A DNA stretch of 46,620 nucleotides. Origin: Flavobacteriales bacterium. GTDB taxonomy: Bacteria; Bacteroidota; Bacteroidia; Flavobacteriales_D; Crocinitomicaceae. Position numbers and translations under genes: made by a program. Positions 9,547 through 19,039 of the stretch are shown piece after piece (position 1 is the first letter of the stretch; each line of letters begins with the position of its first letter). The notes below the pieces were generated by a model that was given only the letters and a program-made list of their open reading frames with translations, did not search any database and was not told the origin of the DNA. The stretch lies in NCBI GenBank assembly GCA_947461635.1, contig CANHMH010000005.1, positions 1 through 46,620 on the forward strand, given 5' to 3'.

Positions 9547-10839
9547 TTATTGAACTGTTATTTTGAAAACCATTACTGAATTACCACCTCCATTTTCTTT
9601 TCCTTGAGCCGTGACAATTAACTCTTTATCATCGCTTGAAATATCCATTCCTACAGGATAGGAATCAGCTGGGATTTCGCTAATTACTTTCATATCTTTC
9701 GTTCGTACAACAACGATTTTCGAACCATTATTCACCGCCGCGAAAAGATACTTACCATCTGATGTGGTAACGATTGTTCGTGCTCCAGATCCGACAGAAA
9801 CACTTTCAAACTCATTAAAAGCCACTTCTTTCCCTTCATTTTGCACACGACTTTTTACAAATGCGCGCCATGAACATTTTTGAACCATTCCAGGAGTGTT
9901 CGCACTGAGGTATAGAAATTCGCCATTTATCACCAAATGACGCACATTGGATTGCATTCCTTTAATGGTGCCCAAAAATTCATACGTTTTCGCGTCAAAA
10001 ACAGCAATTCCAGCTGCACCTCCCATTTTTCCAACCAATAAAAAATCTCCATCTGGAGTAAAAACGGTACCACGCAAACAATAACCGCATTCGCTATCGC
10101 GATTGACGTGTCCAGCACCAAAATCCAACTTCATTTGATAGTCTACTACGAGGTGTTTGTGATAATAGAAATCCATCGGATTTTCACTTTCAATATTGAT
10201 GACTCCAAGGGTATTATCTCCCCAATGTGTTACTGCGATGAATTTATTGTCAGGTGAGCACGCAATCATTTTTGGAAGCGGTCCAGTAGGCATCACACGA
10301 ACGATTTCATCCTTTTCCGTATCAATAATAGCCAGTGCTGATGGACATTCCGCATTGCTGTCATAATCTCTGCGGTAATAAGTCACCCATAAGTACTTTC
10401 CGTTATGAGAAAAGCAACTCTCTACCGGCTTTCCTTTAAAAACATTATAGTTCGAAAGTGTGCGATTGTATTTATAATCAAATACCGTCGTTTCGTTATT
10501 TTTAAACAAATTTTGATTGGAGGCATCGAATGAATGTTCAATCGTTTTTATCTTCTTTTTTGTTTTAGCGTTATACACAACCGTCTTACATCCCTCCAAA
10601 GATTGAACATAAAACTTTTGACCATCCAAACTATAATTCACGGATTTAGGAGAATTAATCGACTCATCAAATGCGTCATTCTCATTCGACGGCTTCGCAT
10701 AATTATGCTGAAATCTATTAACAAGCTCTAAGGTCACTTCGTTTGACCCTTTGGACTTTTGCCCAATTTGTATATGAACAACTTGTGCCTGAAACGAATA
10801 AGCAATGCTTATGAGCGCAGTAACTATCAAATACCTCAT
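9547..10839 (-). CDS. YncE/YVTN-type beta-propeller protein
   Basis: Repeated propeller segments (SHNGKYLWVTYY, SPDNKFIAVTHWGDNTLGVINI, TPDGDFLLVGK, TSDGKYLFAAVNNGSKIVVV). Start placed at MRYLIVTALISIAYSFQAQ, a better signal peptide than the ORF start at 10860. Confidence 0.82.
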   Translation of the reverse strand: MRYLIVTALISIAYSFQAQVVHIQIGQKSKGSNEVTLELVNRFQHNYAKPSNENDAFDESINSPKSVNYSLDGQKFYVQSLEGCKTVVYNAKTKKKIKTIEHSFDASNQNLFKNNETTVFDYKYNRTLSNYNVFKGKPVESCFSHNGKYLWVTYYRRDYDSNAECPSALAIIDTEKDEIVRVMPTGPLPKMIACSPDNKFIAVTHWGDNTLGVINIESENPMDFYYHKHLVVDYQMKLDFGAGHVNRDSECGYCLRGTVFTPDGDFLLVGKMGGAAGIAVFDAKTYEFLGTIKGMQSNVRHLVINGEFLYLSANTPGMVQKCSWRAFVKSRVQNEGKEVAFNEFESVSVGSGARTIVTTSDGKYLFAAVNNGSKIVVVRTKDMKVISEIPADSYPVGMDISSDDKELIVTAQGKENGGGNSVMVFKITVQ

Positions 10840-10844
10840 CTTTT

Positions 10845-11474
10845 CTATTTTAATAACCAAATCCGGTAACCGTTATTGACACTTGCCAATTCAATCGTGA
10901 ATGTCTTCAATTTAAGATCCCAAACCATAACTTTTGCCTGATTATCAGTTAAATATTCATCGTTAAAAATCCAAAATTGGACAAACTTTAAATTGTAATT
11001 CTGACCATTAAATGCTCGTTGCACATAACTCTGATCCACAAATTCCAATGTCCAATCTTTTTGACGGCTAACTAACTCATCTCGCAGTTTTTCCGCGATA
11101 GAAAGATTTAATTTCTTGTCATTTGGAATAATCCCGCGTTTATCAGTTAGCGTATGATAATTGTATAGGATGCCAGTCTTCGTTTTTGCATCAGCATAGC
11201 ACCAAGCTGGTTTTTTTTCGTTGCATGCAGCTTTCCATTCGGCAGCGGTTTGAGCGTGTAAGATGGAATCACCATTTAAAAAGCTCGTAACTTCAGAGAA
11301 TTCAGTCTCAAATTGAGCCGATTTGAAATCCGTTTGTAATTCAGATTGGATCACTGGTTCTATTTCACCATCGGACGGTTTTTTATCATTTTGACATGCA
11401 AACAATAAAAACAACAGAGAACTGTAAATCAACTTTTTCGTAAATGTCTGTCTAAATTCTACTTTCATCCTCAC
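10845..11474 (-). CDS. Lipoprotein with truncated FISUMP-like segment
   Basis: FACQNDKK lipobox; FLNGDSILHAQTAAEWKAACNEKKPAWCYADAKTKTGILYNYHTLTDKRGIIP resembles the N-terminal half of the FISUMP (TIGR02145) domain. Confidence 0.72.
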   Translation of the reverse strand: MRMKVEFRQTFTKKLIYSSLLFLLFACQNDKKPSDGEIEPVIQSELQTDFKSAQFETEFSEVTSFLNGDSILHAQTAAEWKAACNEKKPAWCYADAKTKTGILYNYHTLTDKRGIIPNDKKLNLSIAEKLRDELVSRQKDWTLEFVDQSYVQRAFNGQNYNLKFVQFWIFNDEYLTDNQAKVMVWDLKLKTFTIELASVNNGYRIWLLK

Positions 11475-11518
11475 TAACTGTTCATTTAACTGTTTTCGTT
11501 CTAACTGAATAAACTATT

Positions 11519-11848
11519 TTAGTCCAGACTATAAATCCCTGCCTTGAGCAGACAACATTCCGTAGGGTTTTTCACTGTTACTGTTGCTTTTTTTCCACTC
11601 ACAACAATTGCAATGTTTTTATCTTTTGAAAAGTATTTATTCGGGGCAGTGGATGTAAACAAAAAACTTAAGGGGTCTTCACATTCACAATGGAAATGCA
11701 TTGTATTCACAAAAACCTCATAAAGACCACTTTCACCTGTATCCATCAAGATAAATTCATTCATTTTAGCATCCGTAAACTGTTGGGCTGAAACATCCTG
11801 AAGAGCAGTAAATACAAACAGGCAAAAAAGACAAAAAATATTTTTCAT
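11519..11848 (-). CDS. Small hypothetical exported protein
   Basis: 109 aa with signal peptide; in the same minus-strand gene run. Confidence 0.65.
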   Translation of the reverse strand: MKNIFCLFCLFVFTALQDVSAQQFTDAKMNEFILMDTGESGLYEVFVNTMHFHCECEDPLSFLFTSTAPNKYFSKDKNIAIVVSGKKATVTVKNPTECCLLKAGIYSLD

Positions 11849-11870
11849 ATGAAGTAAATCAACGTTTTAG

Positions 11871-12527
11871 TTATTTTTTCTTTAGTGTAACTTCCCTTGC
11901 ATCACATGCTCCATCGTAAATCAAGGAAACACCTTTCAAACCAAACACTTTGTGAAAGGATAATATGTAGACTGCATCACCTATATATTCACTGTAAGTC
12001 CATGTTTGTTTTGCTGAGTCAAAATCAATTTCAACTTCCTGACCATTCACATTCTTAGAGAATGTTTTTGGGTTAGCAGGAAAATGCATCACCATGTCAT
12101 CATGCCAAAGAGATTTTTCATCTGTGTACCATTTTAAAGGGAAACTTGGGTCATTTGATTTCATCGTAGCTATCCAAATTCCATTGGTGTTTTTCTCAAC
12201 TTTCACAACCTTAACCCAGATGTTCATTGATGATTTATCTACCGGATAAGTAACCTCGCCATTTTCATCTTCAGAAAGTAAAACTTCGCCATTTTCGTCA
12301 CACCTTCTTTCTTCCGTGATGTTTTGTTTGAATTTCAATTCATTATCCACTGTAAATAGTTCAGCCCAATAGGAGGATAAAACAGGCGTTTCAATCTTCA
12401 CCTCTTCAACTTTTTTATCTTCGTTTTGTTCACTTTTTACAGAAGCCTCTTTCTTTTTATCAGGTGCTAAATTTTGTCCACATGAAACGATAAACAGGGC
12501 AACGAGCAGTACATTAATTGTTTTCAT
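11871..12527 (-). CDS. Hypothetical lipoprotein
   Basis: 218 aa; LFIVSCGQN lipobox. Confidence 0.75.
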   Translation of the reverse strand: MKTINVLLVALFIVSCGQNLAPDKKKEASVKSEQNEDKKVEEVKIETPVLSSYWAELFTVDNELKFKQNITEERRCDENGEVLLSEDENGEVTYPVDKSSMNIWVKVVKVEKNTNGIWIATMKSNDPSFPLKWYTDEKSLWHDDMVMHFPANPKTFSKNVNGQEVEIDFDSAKQTWTYSEYIGDAVYILSFHKVFGLKGVSLIYDGACDAREVTLKKK

Positions 12528-12530
12528 TTA

Positions 12531-12570
12531 TTGATTTTTATTGATTTTTATTGATTTTTATTGATTTTTG
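12531..12570. repeat. 10-bp tandem repeat (TTGATTTTTA)x4 in the leader of the 11871..12527 gene
   Basis: Four consecutive ttgattttt(a/g) units covering the 30-nt gap between two minus-strand genes and the last codons of the upstream gene. Confidence 0.93.
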
Positions 12571-15500
12571 ACACAACGTACGGCCATACCTACATTGTTT
12601 AAATATTCATCGGTAATTGGTCCATCCGTATAAACATATCGGTATTCACTATACATGTAGAACATAGGTATTGTAAATAAACTATAACTAATATACGATG
12701 TAACCACACCATTATTCGAGCGTCTAGAACTAGTCCAAAACTTCGTGTCTATGTCTCTTGTTTCAAAAGTACCCCCTTCAGATCTGTAGCGACTTGGATA
12801 GGCATTAAACCCAGTAATATTCGTGCCATTGGCATTGGCATCTCCCCATCCTGTTGAACTTCTTAAGGTAAAGGAAGCAATTTGTTTACTCTTATCATCA
12901 TTGGATAACATTTTAAAGAGTGTTCTTTCAATATCGTCATATTCGATTCCTTGATTTTTAGCATTTTCAATTCTTTGTTTCAATGCATTTACTTTAGGTT
13001 GTGCATCGTCCACTAATTGATTGAACTCGATGTGACTTGGAACATGCCAACCTTCAGGAGCCAATCCTCTTGGGTCATTTAACGCGGCAGCATTGTATAA
13101 TTTACCAAATTTCGCAGCCGTCGTAGGATCATTGTTATAATAGCACCACGCTGGATTTCCACTTCTCCATTCGGCAATGGTTCTCGCTTCTGGAATTTCA
13201 TCGCCATTTCGAAAATGATCCACATTCAAATTCTCGGCCATCCAAACTTTATCACCTATTTTCACTTGTTTGCACGCAAAGGGTTTTATGTATTCTCCAT
13301 CTTTAAAATCACCGTCCAAAATCTTTCCAGATGCCAAGGTCATTTTTCCTGTGCCATTTGGTTTATTGCCATCACATTGACCTACGTATACATTTTTGTT
13401 TTTAAAGGTAATTTTTCCGTTTGTTAAATACCCATCTTCGAACTGTCCCTCGTAACGTCCAGCTTCACCAAACATATTATCCTCTAGGATCACGAATAAA
13501 CCAGTTCCACTTGGGGAAGCATCTTTTAGCTCTCCTTTATAGTAAGAGCCATCTTCATATAGGACGTAATTTTGAACATTGTTGACAAAACCGATTTTAT
13601 CCTCCATCACTCCTCCATATCCATCTCCCTGAGTACAAGAACCATATTCGTAATCCATGAAATAACTTAAATAAATGCCATTTTTCATGACTTCATCATT
13701 TTCGAAAAACCTTTTGAATAAGCTGTTTATATTGTCCGCATCAATATCGTTAGCATAGTCAATCGGTAATTCCAATTCTTTTGTTAATTGTTTTCTAAGA
13801 AAAGGATCTACTTCTTCATATTTTTTCAGAAGTCCGAATTCTTTTAAGATTAGTTTATCCCTAATTAGTTCCAATTGACCCATTGTCATTGAATAATCTT
13901 CTGGACTTTGGTCATCTCTGTATTCATTCTTAATCATTTTAACCGCTAATCCAGTCCCCATGTTTGACTCTATACCAAGACTCATCTCTTTTTTACCCTT
14001 TGAAAAGGAAACAAAGGCTGCTTTATCAACGGAACTAGTTTTGTTCGATGTCCAAAAAGCCGCTATATCATCACCGGCGAGAAAACCACGTTGGTCTCTA
14101 AAACCAAGAGGGATTAATCCAAAATAAGCATTCGTTCCAAATTCATCGTCTTCATTTTCTTCTCCCCAAGAATACGGACACTTTAAACTGTTTGCCGCAA
14201 CGTTAACTCCACCACAAAAAACAGCAAGTTTTTCATAATCTTTGGTTGATGGTATGCGGTACCCTTCAGGTATTATTCCACGTGGATCTATTAATGCATA
14301 ATAGTTGTAAAGCTTTCCTTTCTCGTAAAAATTTGTCGAGTCGTTCTCAAAATAACACCATGCTGGTTGGCGCGAACTAGTAGCTTGCGCCCATTCTTCA
14401 TTAGTCATTGCCTGAGGAATAACATCACCGTTTAAAAAATGACTAACCCGTAGATTGTACCCAGTCCATTCTTGTTCATCGAATTCCCCTGTTGTCAAGG
14501 TTAATTTAGTGAATAAATTTTGGTCCAAACCATTACCTATTTTCCGACAGAATGCATGTAATTCCGAAATAACGCGATTGATTTCTGTAAGGGAATTAAT
14601 ATCCTTCCAATTTTGGGGTAATGTACTCTCATAGAGAGGGTCTAAGACGATAATTTCATCGCCATTAATTAATCCATCCTTAAATACGGATAACAAGTCA
14701 TTTGTGTTTAACGCTTTTGCTTCAACTAATTGATTGAACAACTCTAAATAATAACTCGACGCTTCCAAATAGAGTGAATCCTGGTATTTATCTTCACCAT
14801 TATAGGACAATAAAAAAGATCGATACGAATTTAACGTATTTTCAGATTTTGCTGATTCGAATTTAGTATTTCGTTCATTTTTAACTGTTTTTTGAATCAA
14901 GGATTCGACCTCAGAAACCTTATCAGAATCAGGGTATTTCTTGAGATAAGCTTCATAGTCATTCAGTGTGTTTAAACGTTTCGCTTGTTCAAAATCTTCA
15001 ATCATCTTAATTTGACGCTCCTTCACTGTTAAATCAGTCAAGATAATATTGAAAGTACTATTACCAAAAAACTCAAAATCTAATTGATAACCGGTATTTT
15101 CTTTCATTTTTTGACTCAATGCTATCTGAAAATCCACATCATGACAAATCAGTTTTGATTCAAGTTTACCATAATTAAATGAATATGTTTGTGCGGGCTT
15201 TTCTGCATGAAAAGAAGGCTCATTGGAGAACTTCTTAAGCGTTGACTCAACAACACTCCATAAGGGATATTCTTTGTTATTTAAAAGAATAACATCGCTA
15301 AAGTTTTTATTTAATCTTGGATTGATGGAAACGCGAACTGTATATTCTTTACCCTTTGAATCTCTTACATATAATCGATTGTAAATAGCATTTGACAACT
15401 GAATAACTTCATTGAAAACATCGCTTCGATTAGTTAAATATCCTGAAACCAAGGTTGTTTGGTTTAATCCTCCTACTAAATTAAGTGGTTTTGTAAAATC

Positions 15501-16370
15501 TACTTCGCTTAAATCAAATGCATCAATAAATACTAAACTGCATTGATCCGCCATACCCGAAGAAACTTTAGTTGATTTGAACTCTACTTGAAGATCAACC
15601 TTTAATGTTCGAACGATCAACTGATTCAAGGATTCCTTTTTTACTGGTCCGTTCTCCTTCATCGCCAACATGATTTCCTTGGAGAAATCAATTAAGTTAA
15701 TCCATTCAAACTGATCTCCATATTCATTTTTTAATAGATTGAATTCTTCAAGATACCTTGACCTAGAACTGGATTCATTTACAATTTTGGAGAAAACGTC
15801 TTCAGTAATAAATTTTGGACAATAAATTGCTTTTAGTTTATATCCAAAAAACGCATTTATGCTCTGTTTCAAATGAGCAGCCTCAAGTAGATCAGCTAAT
15901 TTCTTCATGTCCACATCTATAAACCATGAGACGTGGTCTTTATTTGGCGATTGATCCTTACCCGCATTAACAATGCTCACAATCGCTTCTTGACCTTGAA
16001 GTTCAATAAACTTGGAAATTTCACTTTCACCTTCTTTCAATTCTAAAGCTGAAGGCGGAATAAATGACACCGGTTTTATCTGAGCTAAACGCAAATTGGT
16101 GTTTTCTTGAACGCCCCTGTAAATGAGTTGATAGATAATCTGATGCTTAGCTTTTTCCGCGCTCTTTTTTTCGTTTTTCGTAAAATTATCTAATTGGAAG
16201 TAGCCATTAAATTTACCCTTTGAAAATCTATTCAATTGAGTTACTTCAAACGGTTCTTCCCATGCTTTTTGACTTAGGACAACGGATGAAATAAATGACA
16301 CCTGAAATAATAATATAAAAAGAGGAAATAATCGAATGGTGTATTTTTTAAAAATCATAGCGCTATTCAT
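12558..16370 (-). CDS. Large exported FISUMP-MORN-FISUMP multidomain protein
   Basis: 1270 aa. FISUMP-like blocks (NGDVIPQAMTNEEWAQ..PAWCYFENDSTN...GKLYNYYALIDPRGIIPEGYRIPS; VWMAENLNVDHFRNGDEIPEARTIAEWRSGNPAWCYYNND...DPRGLAPEGWHVPS) flank MORN-like repeats (YEDGSYYKGELKDASPSGTG, YEGQFEDGYLTNGKITFKNKNVYVGQCDGNKPNGTGKM). Confidence 0.85.
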   Translation of the reverse strand: MNSAMIFKKYTIRLFPLFILLFQVSFISSVVLSQKAWEEPFEVTQLNRFSKGKFNGYFQLDNFTKNEKKSAEKAKHQIIYQLIYRGVQENTNLRLAQIKPVSFIPPSALELKEGESEISKFIELQGQEAIVSIVNAGKDQSPNKDHVSWFIDVDMKKLADLLEAAHLKQSINAFFGYKLKAIYCPKFITEDVFSKIVNESSSRSRYLEEFNLLKNEYGDQFEWINLIDFSKEIMLAMKENGPVKKESLNQLIVRTLKVDLQVEFKSTKVSSGMADQCSLVFIDAFDLSEVDFTKPLNLVGGLNQTTLVSGYLTNRSDVFNEVIQLSNAIYNRLYVRDSKGKEYTVRVSINPRLNKNFSDVILLNNKEYPLWSVVESTLKKFSNEPSFHAEKPAQTYSFNYGKLESKLICHDVDFQIALSQKMKENTGYQLDFEFFGNSTFNIILTDLTVKERQIKMIEDFEQAKRLNTLNDYEAYLKKYPDSDKVSEVESLIQKTVKNERNTKFESAKSENTLNSYRSFLLSYNGEDKYQDSLYLEASSYYLELFNQLVEAKALNTNDLLSVFKDGLINGDEIIVLDPLYESTLPQNWKDINSLTEINRVISELHAFCRKIGNGLDQNLFTKLTLTTGEFDEQEWTGYNLRVSHFLNGDVIPQAMTNEEWAQATSSRQPAWCYFENDSTNFYEKGKLYNYYALIDPRGIIPEGYRIPSTKDYEKLAVFCGGVNVAANSLKCPYSWGEENEDDEFGTNAYFGLIPLGFRDQRGFLAGDDIAAFWTSNKTSSVDKAAFVSFSKGKKEMSLGIESNMGTGLAVKMIKNEYRDDQSPEDYSMTMGQLELIRDKLILKEFGLLKKYEEVDPFLRKQLTKELELPIDYANDIDADNINSLFKRFFENDEVMKNGIYLSYFMDYEYGSCTQGDGYGGVMEDKIGFVNNVQNYVLYEDGSYYKGELKDASPSGTGLFVILEDNMFGEAGRYEGQFEDGYLTNGKITFKNKNVYVGQCDGNKPNGTGKMTLASGKILDGDFKDGEYIKPFACKQVKIGDKVWMAENLNVDHFRNGDEIPEARTIAEWRSGNPAWCYYNNDPTTAAKFGKLYNAAALNDPRGLAPEGWHVPSHIEFNQLVDDAQPKVNALKQRIENAKNQGIEYDDIERTLFKMLSNDDKSKQIASFTLRSSTGWGDANANGTNITGFNAYPSRYRSEGGTFETRDIDTKFWTSSRRSNNGVVTSYISYSLFTIPMFYMYSEYRYVYTDGPITDEYLNNVGMAVRCVKNQ

Positions 16371-16678
16371 GGTTGCTTTAGCGGCATTTAGTGTTCCTTT
16401 GAAGTTATTTCTAAACGTTTTCCGACTAAAAAAAACGGATAATTCAAGGTGACTTTTTCTACCTATTAAACATGTTTACACAAACTTACACTAATTATTT
16501 CGAAAGTAAAAATACCACCGTTTTTAGACATGTTTTACATCCAAAAGTTTGACGAAAAACTTTTTAGTATTCGAATTTATACGAGGTGAAATTTAAGTTG
16601 AAATTCTGATGCGAATTTAGAAATCATCACTACACTAAAGAAAAATCCTGAAGAGGAATTAAAACAGTCTAATTTTGT

Positions 16679-17998
16679 TTAGTTTCTTTTTCTTTTCGGC
16701 TTACCGTATTTGTCCATCATCGCCTTTTTGTGGTCATAACGAACATTTACTTTCTTGTTTTTGGCTTTCTTTTCATGGAATGCTGGTCCAACCTCACGCT
16801 TACCAAGCTTCAACAGTTTGCCTGGGATTTGAGTAACTGGCTTTTCGAATTCTAATAATTCGTCCGTCATTTCTACTTCACTTGGAACCTCCGTAAATGG
16901 AAGTGCCTGTTGCATCAAGGATTCAATTTTAGTTAGAGCATCTGCATCTTTCTCGCTAACAAAAGTGATGGCAACTCCGTTTTTATCAGCACGACCTGTT
17001 CTACCAATTCGGTGGATGTAATTTTCTGGAATTTCAGGAATGTCAAAGTTGATGACGTGGGTAACATCCGTTACATCAATTCCACGTGCGATTAGATCTG
17101 TCGCTATCAATACACGGAATACACCTGTTTGGAAATTTTGGACACTGTTAAAGCGGAAATTTTGTGCTTTATTCGAGTGAATGACTCCAACGCTATTAAG
17201 TAAAGAACTTTCCATTTCTTCAAATAACATGTCTGCTAAGGTTCTGGACTGAACAAAAACTAACACTTTGGAAGAATCAACTGTGTTTTCTAGTAAATGA
17301 TGCAACAACTGAACTTTAGACAAAAAGTTAGGAACACGGTATCCAATTTGATCAATTTGCGCAAGAGCTGTTCCAGAACGTGCCGCTTCCACTCTCACGG
17401 GAACTGTAAAGTTCGCCTCGAGGAAATCAGACACTTCTTCAGATAATGTTGCCGAGAACACCATGTTTTGACGTTTCACCGGCAAAAATTCGAAAATGCG
17501 CAATAACTGAGCGCGGAAACCTAAACTTAAGGTTTCATCTACCTCATCAATGACTACTTTCTTCGCATGTTTTAATTGAAGGGAACCGTTGGCTGCTAAG
17601 TCGAGGATTCTTCCCGGAGTTCCAACAAGGACATCTAATCCTTGAAGTACCATCGCTGCTTGCGTGTTCATATTCGTTCCACCGTATACTCCCCCAACTG
17701 CTACATTCATGTAAGGAGTTAATTTTTCCACTTCACGAACAACTTGCGCAACTAACTCACGTGTCGGCACGATGATCAGAATTTGCGGATGTGGATCTTT
17801 CGAGAATTTCCACATACACAAACACGGAAGAATGTAGGCCAATGTTTTACCCGTTCCAGTTTGAGCAATTCCAATGGTGTCTTTTCCAGACATCATCACA
17901 TTGAAACTTGCTGCTTGAATGGTTGTTGGCGTCTCGTAGCCTAAATCATCTAAGGCATTCCAAAGTGGTTTCTTTAAGTTTAGGTCACGAAAAGTCAT
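16679..17998 (-). CDS. DEAD/DEAH-box RNA helicase
   Basis: AQTGTGKT, PTRELVAQ, VIDEVDE (variant DEAD), SAT, ARGIDV, HRIGRTGR motifs; start chosen at MTFRDLNLKKPLWNAL. Confidence 0.93.
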   Translation of the reverse strand: MTFRDLNLKKPLWNALDDLGYETPTTIQAASFNVMMSGKDTIGIAQTGTGKTLAYILPCLCMWKFSKDPHPQILIIVPTRELVAQVVREVEKLTPYMNVAVGGVYGGTNMNTQAAMVLQGLDVLVGTPGRILDLAANGSLQLKHAKKVVIDEVDETLSLGFRAQLLRIFEFLPVKRQNMVFSATLSEEVSDFLEANFTVPVRVEAARSGTALAQIDQIGYRVPNFLSKVQLLHHLLENTVDSSKVLVFVQSRTLADMLFEEMESSLLNSVGVIHSNKAQNFRFNSVQNFQTGVFRVLIATDLIARGIDVTDVTHVINFDIPEIPENYIHRIGRTGRADKNGVAITFVSEKDADALTKIESLMQQALPFTEVPSEVEMTDELLEFEKPVTQIPGKLLKLGKREVGPAFHEKKAKNKKVNVRYDHKKAMMDKYGKPKRKRN

Positions 17999-18050
17999 GG
18001 GGAAAATTTTGCGCAAAGTTACGGAAAGAAATGACGCAAATCATGATAAG

Positions 18051-18932
18051 CTACTTTTCCTTGTTGCTATTTTTAATGACCTGATTTATTGAATCGAGTA
18101 TTTCACACATCGTTAATGTATTTAATTCCGAAAAAGCGAACCATTTTTTCCCTAAGTCTTTTAATGATGCTCCCAAATGATAAATCTTTTTTCCATCAAT
18201 AATTAAAAACCGGTCATGGCTTCGTTCAAAACGAATCCAATCAAATTTCCCGAATTGCTGGTTGGCTTTCGAAAGATCTAAACTTAAGGATTTAGAAAGT
18301 GATTTTGATAGTAACACAACGTTTACAGAAAGTTTTTTTTTGGATAAATGACTTAATGTACTTTCATCAATGTAATTATCAATCAAGATTATTTGTTTTT
18401 CTGCAGACCGAATAATTCTCGATGCAAGTATATACGCATCAAAAACTTGTCCATCGAAAAACACACCTTGATTTGGCAAAGCTGCAGATTGAATCTGTAA
18501 ATCGATTTCATTTACCTTTTTAGCTATTGATTCTACGTTATCTTCCAATCGATTCATTCGATTATTTAGTGAGTATCCTTTTAATAAATAGTCTTTCAAT
18601 ATTCGATTAGCCCACATCCGAAAGTGAGTGCCCTGAACAGATTTCACACGATATCCAACCGAAATAATTACATCTAAGTTATAAAATTCAATTCTTCTAT
18701 TAACCTTTCTGCCTCCTTCGTTTTGAACTGTCAAGTAATCCTTGACAGTTGCTCTTTTATCTAGTTCTTTTTCTCGGAAGCAATTATTAATATGTAAACT
18801 AATATTTTGCTTTGTCTGCTTGAAAAGACTAGACATTTGCTGTTGGGACAACCAAACCGTGTCGTCTTCTATTTTTACTTCAATGGATTCATTTAATGTA
18901 TCGGATCGATACAACATCAATTCGTTTTTCAT
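18051..18932 (-). CDS. RhuM-family protein with C-terminal PLD-like (single HxR/Kx4D) domain
   Basis: VWLSQQQMSSLFKQTKQNISLHI...FYNLDVIISVGYRVKSVQGTHFRMWANRILKDYLLKGY (RhuM), then NQGVFFDGQVFDAY...ILIDNYIDESTL...SHDRFLIIDGKKIYHLGASLKDLGKKWFAFS. Confidence 0.85.
   Translation of the reverse strand: MKNELMLYRSDTLNESIEVKIEDDTVWLSQQQMSSLFKQTKQNISLHINNCFREKELDKRATVKDYLTVQNEGGRKVNRRIEFYNLDVIISVGYRVKSVQGTHFRMWANRILKDYLLKGYSLNNRMNRLEDNVESIAKKVNEIDLQIQSAALPNQGVFFDGQVFDAYILASRIIRSAEKQIILIDNYIDESTLSHLSKKKLSVNVVLLSKSLSKSLSLDLSKANQQFGKFDWIRFERSHDRFLIIDGKKIYHLGASLKDLGKKWFAFSELNTLTMCEILDSINQVIKNSNKEK
18726..18750. repeat. Perfect inverted repeat inside the RhuM coding sequence
   Basis: AACTGTCAAG-TAATC-CTTGACAGTT; 10-bp arms, 5-nt loop; encodes ATVKDYLTVQ. 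Confidence 0.95.
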
Positions 18933-19039
18933 GATTTTACGTTGCTGATTGTCTTTAAGCTAACGCAATATCCAAAACATTATTTCATGAATAACTGAAT
19001 GATTTTGAGTCTTTAATGATTTGTGATTAATCTATCTCT

